From an uncultured Oscillospiraceae bacterium (lineage in GTDB: Bacteria; Bacillota_A; Clostridia; Oscillospirales; Acutalibacteraceae): a stretch of DNA of 27,392 bases. The stretch is taken from the NCBI GenBank assembly GCA_910589395.1, contig CAJUTL010000037.1, positions 1-27,392 of the forward strand, written 5' to 3'. Each line of letters opens with the position of its first letter. The first letter of the stretch is position 1. Positions 1 through 7,024 of this stretch are shown here, one piece after another. The position numbers were made by a program, and so were the translations under genes. The notes below the pieces were generated by a model. It saw only the letters and a program-made list of their open reading frames with translations. It made no database searches and was not told the origin of the DNA.

Positions 1-69
1 AACCGACAGGTGAGACCGTTGCTGGGCGTGCCCCACCGGGGCACAGCAACCGAGCTGACAGGCGAGAAA
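1..69. repeat. Dispersed hairpin-forming intergenic repeat, copy 1 (cut by window edge)
   Basis: Positions 19-51 form a GC-rich hairpin: GTGCCCC-ACC-GGGGCAC with outer arms TTGCT/AGCAA and a 4-base bulge on the 5' side. The same 33 bases occur in reverse orientation at 16195-16227 with one mismatch. Similarity continues on both sides, for example TGACAGGCGAGAAAGG here against CGACAGCTGAGAACGG there. No open frame explains it. I read it as a dispersed non-coding repeat whose left end lies outside the window. Confidence 0.7.
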
Positions 70-120
70 GGCAAGGGTTGATGCTATTTGCCAGTCCGCA
101 AACTATAATTTACCCCTGCC
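70..120 (-). terminator. Nested stem-loop just downstream of tdh
   Basis: GGCAAGGGT (70-78) and ACCCCTGCC (112-120) are inverted with one mismatch. They enclose a second stem, TTTGC (87-91) with GCAAA (98-102). The structure starts one base after the tdh stop codon, so it may end or stabilise the tdh transcript. There is no clear U-run, so intrinsic termination is uncertain; it could also be part of the neighbouring repeat. Confidence 0.35.
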
Positions 121-121
121 C

Positions 122-1159
122 TTATTTACTCCAATCCAAAATCACCTTGCCGGAGCGGCCGCTGTTCATGGCGGCAAATCCTTCTTCAAATTGGGTGTAA
201 TGATACCGGTGGGTGATGATGGGGGAAAGGTCCAGGCCGCCCTGAACCATATAGGACATCTGGTGCCAGTTATCCATTTTCCGCCCGTAGATCCCCTGCA
301 GGGTCAATCCCTTGCAGATGATGCTGTTCATATCCATGGGAACAGGCTGGTTGGAAATTCCCAAAAGGCTGATCTTTCCGCCGTTTCGCATCACAGATAC
401 CATCTGAGTCAGGGCGGCTCCATTGCCGCTCATTTCCAGGCCGATATCAAAGCCCTCCACAAGCCCCTGTTTGGACATGACCGTGGGCAGATCCTCCTGC
501 TGCACGTTTACCGCAGCGTCAGCGCCCATTTTGCGGGCCAGCTCCAGCCGGTAATCGTTCACATCGGTAATCACGACCCGCCGGGCTCCCGCGTATTTGC
601 AGATGCCTGCGGCGATGATGCCGATGGGCCCCGCGCCGGTAATGAGCACGTCCTCTCCTACCAGATCCCACATCAGGGCGGTGTGAGTGGCGTTGCCGAA
701 GGCGTCAAAGAAAGCTACTATCTCTTCCGGCAGATTTTCATCGATGATGATCACATTGCTTTCCGGAATGCACACATATTCCGCGAAAGCGCCCTCCCGG
801 TCAACGCCCACGCCCTTGGTGTCCCAGCACCATTGAATGTTGCCAGTGTGGCAGTTGCGGCAGCGCCCGCAGGTGATATGTCCCTCGCCGCTGACCCGCT
901 GGCCCACGTGCAGGCCGGTCACACCGTCGCCCAGTTTGGCGATCTCTCCCACGTACTCATGGCCGATGGTCATGGGCGGGCGGATGTGCTCTCTGGCCCA
1001 GGGATCCCAATTGTAAATATGTACGTCCGTTCCGCAGATAGCGGTTTTGTGGATCTTGATCAGTACCTCGCCCGGCCCCGGCTCCGGCACAGGAACCTGG
1101 CGTAATTCCAGACCCGGCCCGGCGATCGGTTTTACTAAAGCGTCCATGAGCTGTGCCAT
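122..1159 (-). CDS. tdh: L-threonine 3-dehydrogenase, zinc-dependent medium-chain dehydrogenase
   Basis: Oxidises threonine to 2-amino-3-ketobutyrate with NAD+ in the cytosol, the first step of threonine breakdown to glycine. The 345-residue protein is close to the usual family length. Catalytic zinc ligands are visible (C42 in ICGTDVHIYNWD, H67-E68 in GHEY). The four structural-zinc cysteines are C97, C100, C103 and C111. A Rossmann GAGPIGIIAAG motif follows near the middle. The start at 1159 was chosen because AGGAGG lies 6 bases upstream and MAQLMDALVK fits the family N-terminus; the frame stays open to 1387 but that part is promoter DNA. No kbl (2-amino-3-ketobutyrate CoA ligase) is adjacent, so the usual tdh-kbl pair is not present here. 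A related sorbitol/butanediol dehydrogenase is possible, but the TDVHIYNWD motif favours Tdh. Confidence 0.9.
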   Translation of the reverse strand: MAQLMDALVKPIAGPGLELRQVPVPEPGPGEVLIKIHKTAICGTDVHIYNWDPWAREHIRPPMTIGHEYVGEIAKLGDGVTGLHVGQRVSGEGHITCGRCRNCHTGNIQWCWDTKGVGVDREGAFAEYVCIPESNVIIIDENLPEEIVAFFDAFGNATHTALMWDLVGEDVLITGAGPIGIIAAGICKYAGARRVVITDVNDYRLELARKMGADAAVNVQQEDLPTVMSKQGLVEGFDIGLEMSGNGAALTQMVSVMRNGGKISLLGISNQPVPMDMNSIICKGLTLQGIYGRKMDNWHQMSYMVQGGLDLSPIITHRYHYTQFEEGFAAMNSGRSGKVILDWSK

Positions 1160-1222
1160 AACTGTCCTCCTATAAAATACAGGTGGTGCGATTTTTCCGA
1201 ATTCTGTATTTGTTCTGAGGAC

Positions 1223-1251
1223 AGTATAGCGGCTTGCCAAGGAAAAGTCAA
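1223..1251 (-). promoter_or_regulatory. Sigma-A promoter of tdh
   Basis: On the minus strand TTGACT (1251-1246) is followed after exactly 17 bases by TATACT (1228-1223). The leader to the tdh start is about 60 bases and carries AGGAGG. Confidence 0.8.
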
Positions 1252-1309
1252 GAGCGAACTTCTTCAAACTCCGAAAAAATAGTGGAAGAACAGCCATGCT
1301 ATCTTTCTC

Positions 1310-1470
1310 CCTTTCCGGGCGGCACAGAAATTTTCCTTCCGCATCAAGCAGCTGCACAAGTACCTGCGGCGGATTAGGCGTTTGCAAGCAATGAATTTAT
1401 TGCATTCCTTTCGGTCGGGCCAGAAATTTTCCTCCCGCACCAAGAGGCTTCACGAGTGCCTACGGCGGCT
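1310..1470. repeat. Imperfect tandem repeat pair between tdh and the aldo/keto reductase
   Basis: Two copies, 1325-1372 and 1421-1468, begin with the same 13 bases (CAGAAATTTTCCT) and stay roughly 80% alike through to CGGCGG, offset by 96 bases. Similarity also extends a little upstream (CTTTCCGGGCGG against CTTTCGGTCGGG). Between them is a small palindrome, GCAAT-gaattt-ATTGC. Open frames run through both copies on both strands, but they lack ribosome binding sites and join promoter DNA, so I treat the block as non-coding. The whole 384-base gap 1160-1543 otherwise holds only the two promoters. Confidence 0.6.
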
Positions 1471-1484
1471 CGCCGAAAAAGCAT

Positions 1485-1513
1485 TAGACATTTTTTCGAT
1501 ACAGCGCTATACT
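1485..1513 (+). promoter_or_regulatory. Sigma-A promoter of the aldo/keto reductase gene
   Basis: TAGACA (1485-1490), a 17-base spacer and TATACT (1508-1513). A short leader of about 25-30 bases then leads to AAAGGAGG and the GTG start. Confidence 0.75.
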
Positions 1514-1543
1514 TATCTCAGAAGTATGAAAGGAGGCACTGCT

Positions 1544-2527
1544 GTGAAGTATATCAAATTGGGAAATTCCGATCTGACCGTGTCCCGAGTCTGCATGGGC
1601 TGTATGGGCTTCGGAGATGCCGGGAAGGGCATGCACTCCTGGACGCTGCCTGAGAGCGCTTCCCGGGAAATCGTAAAGCGGGGGCTGGAGCTGGGAGTAA
1701 ATTTCTTTGATACCGCTATCAGCTACCAGAGCGGGACCGGGGAAGAATACCTGGGCCGCATTCTGCGGGGCCTCACCCGGCGGGAAGAGGTGGTGGTCGC
1801 CACGAAATTTCCGCCCCGCACACCGGAGGAGATCGAAGCGAGAGTCACCGGGCAGCAGCATGTGAAAAACATGCTGGATACCAGCTTACGGCACCTGGAT
1901 ATGGACTATGTGGACCTCTATCTCGTTCACTCCTGGGATAACAACACCCCGATTTTTGAGATCATGGAAGGCCTGAACGACGCGGTAAAGGCGGGAAAGG
2001 TTCGGGCGATCGGCATTTCCAACTGCTATGCCTATCAGCTCTGTAAGGCCAATGCTGTGGCAGAGCGGGAGGGCTTTGCGAAATTCGTTTCCGTCCAGGG
2101 CCATTATAACCTGATTTTCCGGGAAGAAGAACGGGAAATGGCAAGGCTTTGCCAGGAGGAGAATATTGCTATGACGCCCTACAGCGCCCTGGCGGGAGGC
2201 AGGCTGGCGAAGCGCCCGGGGGAAACCTCCCGGCGGCTGGAGGAGGACGCCTTTGCCAAAGGGAAGTACGACGCCACGGCGGAGCAGGACGGGAAAATCA
2301 TCGACAGAGTCGCAGAACTGGCGGACCGCCACGGTGTTTCCATGACGGAAATTTCCCTGGCCTGGCTGCTGACAAAAACCACTTCCCCGGTAGTGGGCGC
2401 TACAAAGCTTCACCATATAGAGGACGCGGCAAAAGCAGTGGAATTAGAGCTTACAGCGAAAGAGCTTGCCTATTTGGAGGAACCCTATGTTCCCCATAAG
2501 CTGGTGGGGGTAATGGCCCAAAACTGA
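1544..2527 (+). CDS. Aldo/keto reductase
   Basis: NAD(P)H-dependent carbonyl reductase of the aldo/keto reductase superfamily, a soluble (beta/alpha)8 barrel of 327 residues. The catalytic tetrad is visible: D56 in FFDTA, Y61, K88 in VATKF and H129 in LYLVHSWD. Coenzyme-binding segments near the C-terminus include PVVGATKLHHIEDA. The GTG start at 1544 is preferred because AAAGGAGG lies 7 bases upstream and VKYIKLGNSDLTVSRVCMG matches how these proteins begin; the longer frame from 1382 covers the promoter. The closest general type is the YajO/Tas-like group that acts on small aldehydes and sugars. The real substrate cannot be read from sequence. Monocistronic, ending before the MITE at 2550 and the terminator at 2736. 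Confidence 0.9.
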   Translation: MKYIKLGNSDLTVSRVCMGCMGFGDAGKGMHSWTLPESASREIVKRGLELGVNFFDTAISYQSGTGEEYLGRILRGLTRREEVVVATKFPPRTPEEIEARVTGQQHVKNMLDTSLRHLDMDYVDLYLVHSWDNNTPIFEIMEGLNDAVKAGKVRAIGISNCYAYQLCKANAVAEREGFAKFVSVQGHYNLIFREEEREMARLCQEENIAMTPYSALAGGRLAKRPGETSRRLEEDAFAKGKYDATAEQDGKIIDRVAELADRHGVSMTEISLAWLLTKTTSPVVGATKLHHIEDAAKAVELELTAKELAYLEEPYVPHKLVGVMAQN

Positions 2528-2549
2528 ATCCGTATCCTATAAAAAAGTT

Positions 2550-2726
2550 AAGGCAACCCCGCACAAAGACCGGCCAGAGGCCTTTGTACACAATTTGCTT
2601 GCATATTTTCCGTCATAGCACGCAGCTTTCGTTTGCCAATCGCAAGATTGGCCGCACTCAATCTGTGCACTCTGACGAAAAATCTGACTGTACAACTTGC
2701 GCACAATCTTTGTGCGGCGTTGCCTT
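2550..2726. mobile_element. MITE-like foldback element with 20-base terminal inverted repeats
   Basis: The ends AAGGCAACCCCGCACAAAGA (2550-2569) and, inverted, AAGGCAACGCCGCACAAAGA (2726-2707) match at 19 of 20 bases. Inside, the left and right halves are themselves imperfectly inverted (ATTTTCCGTCATAGCACGCAG against ATTTTTCGTCAGAGTGCACAG). The centre is a perfect hairpin, GCCAATC-GCAA-GATTGGC. The element is 177 bases long with no credible coding frame, so it would need a transposase from elsewhere. I cannot see an unambiguous target-site duplication. It sits between the reductase stop and the shared terminator. Confidence 0.75.
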
Positions 2727-2735
2727 GACCGTGCA

Positions 2736-2775
2736 AAAAAGGAGACTTGCACCAACCAGTGCAAGTCTCCTTTTT
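2736..2775. terminator. Bidirectional intrinsic terminator
   Basis: A perfect 17-base stem, AAAAAGGAGACTTGCAC against GTGCAAGTCTCCTTTTT, with a six-base loop. It has a U-run in either direction. It can end both the plus-strand reductase transcript and the minus-strand Rnf-like operon, whose last gene stops at 2786. Confidence 0.92.
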
Positions 2776-2785
2776 ATAGAATAAC

Positions 2786-3280
2786 TTATTGCTTCTGCTT
2801 TTCCATGCGCTTCAAAACGATCCCGGCAAGCAAACCAATGAGAACGCCCGCCACAGTTCCGCTGATCAGCAGCATCGGCAGGTAGTAGAGCAGCTCTGCC
2901 GTTTTGGTCACGAAGCAGGCCACCGCGATCTGCCCGATATTGTGGCACACGCCGCCTGTTACGCTGACTGTAACATAGGAGAATTTTCCGCTCTTTTTCA
3001 GAAGGACCATCACCGTTAGGCTGAGTACCGCTCCGGCCGCGCCATACAACAGGCTCATCATAGAGCCGAAAAGAATACTGACCAGCAGCAAACGGAGTAA
3101 GCTGACAGCCACAGCCTCTTTTTCCCCGATCCCATACAGCACAAAGACGATGGCCACGTTGGGCAGCCCCAGCTTAATGCCGGGAATGGCGGTCAATGGC
3201 GGGATCTGATGCTCCAGAAACGATAAGATCATTGCCAGAGAAACGAACAGCGCTAAAGAGGTCAGTTTTGATACTTTCAT
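2786..3280 (-). CDS. Gx transporter family membrane protein (heptaprenyl diphosphate synthase component I-like)
   Basis: A 164-residue integral membrane protein with about five hydrophobic segments. It carries the family signatures IPGIKLGLPNVAIVF (about residues 32-46), FGSMMSLLYG and GGVCHNIGQIAVA. The family (Pfam Hpre_diP_synt_I) is often labelled a heptaprenyl diphosphate synthase component, but its fold resembles the small substrate-binding S-components of ECF transporters. Its recurrent place beside NusG-II and Rnf/ApbE genes suggests a role in membrane redox or in flavin or quinone supply. It is the last gene of the operon, four bases after the NusG-II stop, and is followed by the terminator at 2736-2775. 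The SD is weak (GGGATAG), fitting translational coupling. The substrate is unknown. Confidence 0.8.
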   Translation of the reverse strand: MKVSKLTSLALFVSLAMILSFLEHQIPPLTAIPGIKLGLPNVAIVFVLYGIGEKEAVAVSLLRLLLVSILFGSMMSLLYGAAGAVLSLTVMVLLKKSGKFSYVTVSVTGGVCHNIGQIAVACFVTKTAELLYYLPMLLISGTVAGVLIGLLAGIVLKRMEKQKQ

Positions 3281-3284
3281 AGGT

Positions 3285-3635
3285 CTATCCCACTATCTCC
3301 GCAAAATTTTCCCCGCCGGAAACCGTGACCGTAAGCTTGTTGGGCAGGCAGGTAATGGTCTCATTGGTCCTGCTGATCTGTCCCTGATGGATACAGTAGT
3401 GATCGGGACAGCTCGCTTCTTCCATGCGCGCCTTGCCGTTTTCGATCCGCAGCAGGTTGGTGCCGCCGTTTAGACTGTAGGTACCATCGGCGGAAAGGGA
3501 ATACCGCCCCTGCTCCTGTCCGTCCACACGGATAATGACCTCCGCGCCCGGTTTCTTTCCCAGCTGAAGGAACAGAAGCAAGGCAAGGGCAATCAGCACG
3601 ATCCCGCCGATCAAAAGAAGATCCCGGCGTTTCAT
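3285..3635 (-). CDS. Membrane-anchored NusG domain II-containing protein
   Basis: A 116-residue protein with an N-terminal membrane anchor (residues about 6-25, LLLIGGIVLIALALLLFLQL) and an extracytosolic NusG domain II (DUF1312-type) of about 85 residues. Three conserved cysteines are seen: C76 and C81 in SCPDHYC, and C96 in TCLPNKL, with VHxGxI-type spacing (CIHQGQI). Despite the name it is not the transcription factor NusG. In clostridia this small family regularly accompanies Rnf, ApbE and Gx transporter genes; its function is not established. The start at 3635 overlaps the rnfA stop as TGATG, which points to coupled translation; an upstream in-frame start at 3674 lies inside rnfA and is less likely. 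The cysteines could form a disulfide or bind a cofactor. Confidence 0.85.
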   Translation of the reverse strand: MKRRDLLLIGGIVLIALALLLFLQLGKKPGAEVIIRVDGQEQGRYSLSADGTYSLNGGTNLLRIENGKARMEEASCPDHYCIHQGQISRTNETITCLPNKLTVTVSGGENFAEIVG

Positions 3636-4183
3636 CAGAAGGCCAGCAATGCCAAAGCGATCATACCCGCGCAAAGCAGGCAGACGGGCAGACCGCGGAA
3701 GGCCTTGGGAACGCTTTCCTCATCGATCCTGCTGTGCAGCTTGGAGAAGATGGCCATGGTCAGAGTAAAGCCAATGCCTACCGCAGCGGCGGTGAGAACA
3801 GCCTCGCCGTATGCCAGCTCTGTATTATGGACGCACAGGCCCAGCACGGCGCCGTTGATGGCGAACTTCATAAAGTCCACCTTGCAGTAGTTTTCCAGCT
3901 TTTTCTTCGCGAAAAGATGAATGAACTCCACTACCAGCAGCATGACAATGACGAAGGCCATGGTGCGAAGATAGGGGATATCCTTCAGCAGGTAGGTTTG
4001 CAGCGGCCAGGTGATCAGGGTGCTGAGCACCATGACGATGGTGGTGCCCAGGCCCACCAGAAAAGACTTCTTGGTGGAGCGCTCGTTTTCAATGACGGCG
4101 CCTGTGCCCAGGAAATGCAGGAGGGCATAGTTGTTGGAAAGAAGCCCAGCCAGAAGAATTCCGAAAATTACATCAGCAGTCAT
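3635..4183 (-). CDS. rnfA: RnfA-like membrane subunit lacking the iron-sulfur cysteines
   Basis: A 182-residue integral membrane protein with six predicted helices, aligned over its length to RnfA/NqrE. Matches include SNNYALLHFLG for the usual NNFVLxxFLG, YLRTMAFVIVM for YLRTLAFILVI, NGAVLG for NCAVLG, and PKAFRGLP near the C-terminus. In characterised Rnf and Nqr complexes, two RnfA cysteines (in FLGxC and NCAVLG) help hold an intramembrane [2Fe-2S] centre. Here both positions are glycine (G28 and G111); the nearest Cys is C117, six residues away. The start at 4183 overlaps the rnfE stop (4183-4185) by one base. It may keep a structural or ion-channel role without electron transfer. Assignment as RnfA is firm; its activity is in doubt. 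Confidence 0.88.
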   Translation of the reverse strand: MTADVIFGILLAGLLSNNYALLHFLGTGAVIENERSTKKSFLVGLGTTIVMVLSTLITWPLQTYLLKDIPYLRTMAFVIVMLLVVEFIHLFAKKKLENYCKVDFMKFAINGAVLGLCVHNTELAYGEAVLTAAAVGIGFTLTMAIFSKLHSRIDEESVPKAFRGLPVCLLCAGMIALALLAF

Positions 4184-4788
4184 CAGTCAGTTCCCTCCTT
4201 CTTTGTTACCTTTTCGCTGATCTTGCGGATCGCGGCAAAAATAATAGCCAGTACAAGATAGCCGCCAAATACGCCGGACAGGGCGGATACCCGGTAGTCC
4301 TTCAGAAACTCAATGGAAACGCCCCAAATGCTGGCATTTCCCAGCACCTCGCGGATCAAAGCGCAGAGCACCATGACCAGCGTAAAGAGGAAGCCGGTTT
4401 CCAAAGCGGTCTTGATCGTGGTGGTCTCCACATTTTCACCGGCCACGTCCTCCGCGTTGCGGTAAGGCACGGCGCTGACCGCCAAGGCGGCCAGATGGAC
4501 GCCCAGCATATTGACCACATTGGGGAAATACGCCTGCATCAGCATGTCGATCAGGGAAACAAAACCGGTAATGATCAAAATGTAGATGGGCAGGTGTGCC
4601 CGGCTGGGGATCACCTTTCTAAGAGCGGAAATGACAACAGCGCTGAAGAACGTGGCAAGGATCACCGCCGCGCCCATGCCGAGAGCGGCACGAAGATCCG
4701 CGCTGGAAGCCATGACAAAGCCTACGCCCAAGGGGAGCAGGTAAGCGGCCTCTTTATGAGAAATGCTGCTTTTCGTTGAGTTTTTCAT
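4183..4788 (-). CDS. rnfE: RnfE-like membrane subunit lacking the iron-sulfur cysteines
   Basis: A 201-residue, six-helix membrane protein of the RnfE/NqrD family. Diagnostic stretches are AALGMGAAV, LRKVIPSRAHLPIYI, DMLMQAYFP and IREVLGNASIWG. The two cysteines that normally complete the intramembrane [2Fe-2S] centre are absent. The usual LGLCP segment is LGVGF (about residues 20-24), and VNCIILGRAEAFASKN is replaced by VSAVPYRNAEDVAGEN, with A106 at the cysteine position. The protein has cysteine only elsewhere (IREVL helix region). The ATG at 4788 overlaps the rnfG stop as ATGA. The loss matches the parallel loss in RnfA, so it looks like a functional change of the complex rather than random decay. 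Confidence 0.88.
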   Translation of the reverse strand: MKNSTKSSISHKEAAYLLPLGVGFVMASSADLRAALGMGAAVILATFFSAVVISALRKVIPSRAHLPIYILIITGFVSLIDMLMQAYFPNVVNMLGVHLAALAVSAVPYRNAEDVAGENVETTTIKTALETGFLFTLVMVLCALIREVLGNASIWGVSIEFLKDYRVSALSGVFGGYLVLAIIFAAIRKISEKVTKKEGTD

Positions 4789-6089
4789 TCTGCGGTACCT
4801 CCGTTCTGTACTGTCTGAAAGGCTTCAAACGCGTCAGTGACCGCCTGCTGCATGGCATGAGAGGTCATAGTAGCGCCGGCGATCAGAGCGTTGTCTCCTG
4901 TCCAGGTGTCCTGGGTCAGGCCGGTGAAGGAGTCCTTATAAGCAGGCTGGTCCACCGTGTCGTCCACCGTGAAGTATTCTTCGTCAAAGAAGAGTTTCTT
5001 GGCGTCCGCCTTGACAATAGCGCCGGAAGCGTCCAGGATCACATAGATATCCATGGTCTGATAACCATAGCCTCTGGCACAGAAACCGTAGTAGGTGTCC
5101 TCGCCAACCTGGAAGGAATCAGCGGCTACTATTGTACCGAAGGTAGTGAGGGAAAGGGGCTGCATGTTGGAAGCGCCCTCCATCAGCTTTTCAAAGCGGG
5201 CAACGGCAGGCTCTTCATAGGAAGCCTGATTGGCGCCGGCATGGGCCTTTGCTTCCTCTACCAGGGCGGCATGGTCGGCGGTCACATCATTGCCTTCCAC
5301 ATCGAATACCTTGCCTGTACCAAAGGCGTTTACCGTTACCAGCAGGGTAGCGTCGCCTTCTGTCATGATATAAGCGAAGCCGGAATCGTTCAGGGCCTTT
5401 ACGCCGCTGAGCATATTGCCGGAAGCCTCGATCTCTTCCGTCTGCATCATACCATCGTTTGCCATACCGGTAAATACGGTGGGCAGCAGCTCCATTAGAA
5501 GCTGATCGTCGCTCTTTACACCCTCGGCAATGAGGGAGTTGGCGATCAAAGTGTTCATCGCTTCCTCAACAGCGGTTTTGAAAGCGGTAGAAGAGAAGGT
5601 AGAGCCCGCCACCGTGCCGACATCGGCCAGGGCAGAATCCTTGCCCACATAGGTGGAGAGGTACTCCGGATCCTTTGCACGGAAATCGAAGGCCTCGGAA
5701 TCGTTGTAGGAATCGATCTGTACATTGTAGATCTTACCGTCAGCGGAAACGCCCAGAGAGATCTCCATCGGAGCGGTAGAATAGTTGGAAGTGGCGGTCA
5801 CATGGACCGCGTATCCCAATCCGGCAGCCTCCTGGTACACCGCGGTAACAGAGGGGGGAACGTCTGTCAGAGAAGAGCCCTCCGGGGCGGCAGCGTCATA
5901 GATCATCGCGTCGGCGTCAAAGGCGGCGCCTTCGGGCATTACCGCCAGCAGCGGGCCAAACTGCGCGCTGGCGTTGTTGGCTTCGATCAGGGGACCGGTG
6001 TGGAAATTCAGGCCGAACATGGCGGCGCTGAACACTGCCACGATCACCAAAAGAAGCGCGATAGACTTGATAAGGTCGGTACGTTTCAT
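4785..6089 (-). CDS. rnfG: RnfG-like flavoprotein with two FMN-binding domains
   Basis: Extracytosolic FMN-carrying subunit anchored by one N-terminal helix (residues about 8-27). RnfG is normally about 190-220 residues; this one has 434 and appears to hold two FMN_bind domains, roughly residues 90-180 and 330-425. Each ends in an ApbE-type attachment motif: AGSTFSS with T164, and AGATMTS with T407, against the family pattern SGATxTS. FMN would be linked to these threonines through phosphate by ApbE, whose gene is upstream in the operon. Between the domains (about 185-325) lies a region I cannot assign. GGGAGG 9 bases before the ATG supports the start; that ATG overlaps the rnfD stop as TAATG. 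Two flavins in a row would suit electron relay on the outer face. Confidence 0.85.
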   Translation of the reverse strand: MKRTDLIKSIALLLVIVAVFSAAMFGLNFHTGPLIEANNASAQFGPLLAVMPEGAAFDADAMIYDAAAPEGSSLTDVPPSVTAVYQEAAGLGYAVHVTATSNYSTAPMEISLGVSADGKIYNVQIDSYNDSEAFDFRAKDPEYLSTYVGKDSALADVGTVAGSTFSSTAFKTAVEEAMNTLIANSLIAEGVKSDDQLLMELLPTVFTGMANDGMMQTEEIEASGNMLSGVKALNDSGFAYIMTEGDATLLVTVNAFGTGKVFDVEGNDVTADHAALVEEAKAHAGANQASYEEPAVARFEKLMEGASNMQPLSLTTFGTIVAADSFQVGEDTYYGFCARGYGYQTMDIYVILDASGAIVKADAKKLFFDEEYFTVDDTVDQPAYKDSFTGLTQDTWTGDNALIAGATMTSHAMQQAVTDAFEAFQTVQNGGTAE

Positions 6090-7024
6090 TATTTAATACC
6101 TCCCAGCGTCTTTTTCGTAGTCCAGGTCTCAATAAAGGGAGTGAGCAGGTTCATAGCGAGAATGGAAATGGAAACACCCTCGGGATAAGAACCAAACTGC
6201 CGGATAGCAAAGGTGATAAGGCCGCAGCCGATGCAGAAAATCACTCTGCCAAGACCGGTGGCGGGGGTGGTCACATAGTCGGTGGCCATAAAGACCGCGC
6301 CCAGGATCAGGCCGCCGGCAAGTACCTGAGCCAGCGCATATGTAGCATCGCCTGTAAAGACCAGGTAGCAGAGGAATACCGTAGCCACAAAGGAAACGGG
6401 CACATACCATTTGATCACCTTGCGCACCACCAGGTAGAGGAAGCCTACCAGCAGAGCGGCGGCACAGGTCTCGCCGATGGCTCCGCCGTGAACGCCCAAA
6501 AACAGATCCATCATGGAGGGGGCTGCTTCCAGCCCTTCCACGCCCGTATTCAGATCAGCCAAAGGAGTGGCTGTAGAGCTGAGCTCCACAAGAGTGGGCA
6601 TTGCGCCTCCGCCGACAGCGCCGAAGGTGAGAAGCATAAACACACGAGCGGCAATAGCGGGGTTTACAATGTTCTTTCCCAGGCCGCCGAACAGGCCCTT
6701 GACGATCACAATGGCGAAAACAGAACCCAGAGCGCACTGCCACAGCGGTACATTGGTGCTCAGGTTCAGTGCCAGCAGAAGTCCGGTAACTACCGCACTA
6801 AAATCGAATACAGTCTGCTTTTTGTGTACACAGAGATTAAACAGAGCTTCGGCCAGCACAGCGCTGGCAATACAGGTAAGAATGATCAGCAGCGCCTGCA
6901 GACCAAACAGCACCACCGCGGCAATAGCGGCGGGTACCAGAGCGATCACCACATCCAGCATGATGTTGTGGGTGGAAACGCCACTGTTGATATGAGGAGC
7001 GGCGGAAACATGAAGATTTTTCAT
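6089..7024 (-). CDS. rnfD: RnfD-like membrane flavoprotein subunit
   Basis: A 311-residue multi-helix membrane subunit of the RnfD/NqrB family. It normally holds covalent FMN plus riboflavin and passes electrons between the outer RnfG flavin and cytosolic RnfC. Family motifs are kept: PHINSGVST at the N-terminus, GGLGKNIVNPAIAARVF (about 113-129), TATPLADL with the flavin-acceptor T153, GAIGETCAAALLVG, and ATDYVTTPATGLGRVIF near the end. The start at 7024 was chosen over 7081 because MKNLHVSAAPHINSG is the usual N-terminus, AGGGGGA precedes it, and the ATG overlaps the rnfC stop as TGATG. Unlike RnfA and RnfE, no key residue seems lost, so this subunit is probably redox-active. Confidence 0.92.
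   Translation of the reverse strand: MKNLHVSAAPHINSGVSTHNIMLDVVIALVPAAIAAVVLFGLQALLIILTCIASAVLAEALFNLCVHKKQTVFDFSAVVTGLLLALNLSTNVPLWQCALGSVFAIVIVKGLFGGLGKNIVNPAIAARVFMLLTFGAVGGGAMPTLVELSSTATPLADLNTGVEGLEAAPSMMDLFLGVHGGAIGETCAAALLVGFLYLVVRKVIKWYVPVSFVATVFLCYLVFTGDATYALAQVLAGGLILGAVFMATDYVTTPATGLGRVIFCIGCGLITFAIRQFGSYPEGVSISILAMNLLTPFIETWTTKKTLGGIK

Noticed and set aside
191..1105. Long plus-strand open frame (about 300 codons) antisense to tdh
   Set aside because: It mirrors tdh codons, has no ribosome binding site or family resemblance, and tdh itself has full motifs and a promoter.
2537..2948. Several short overlapping frames across 2537-2948
   Set aside because: They arise from the MITE-like inverted repeat and the terminator, and extend into the Gx transporter in the wrong frame.
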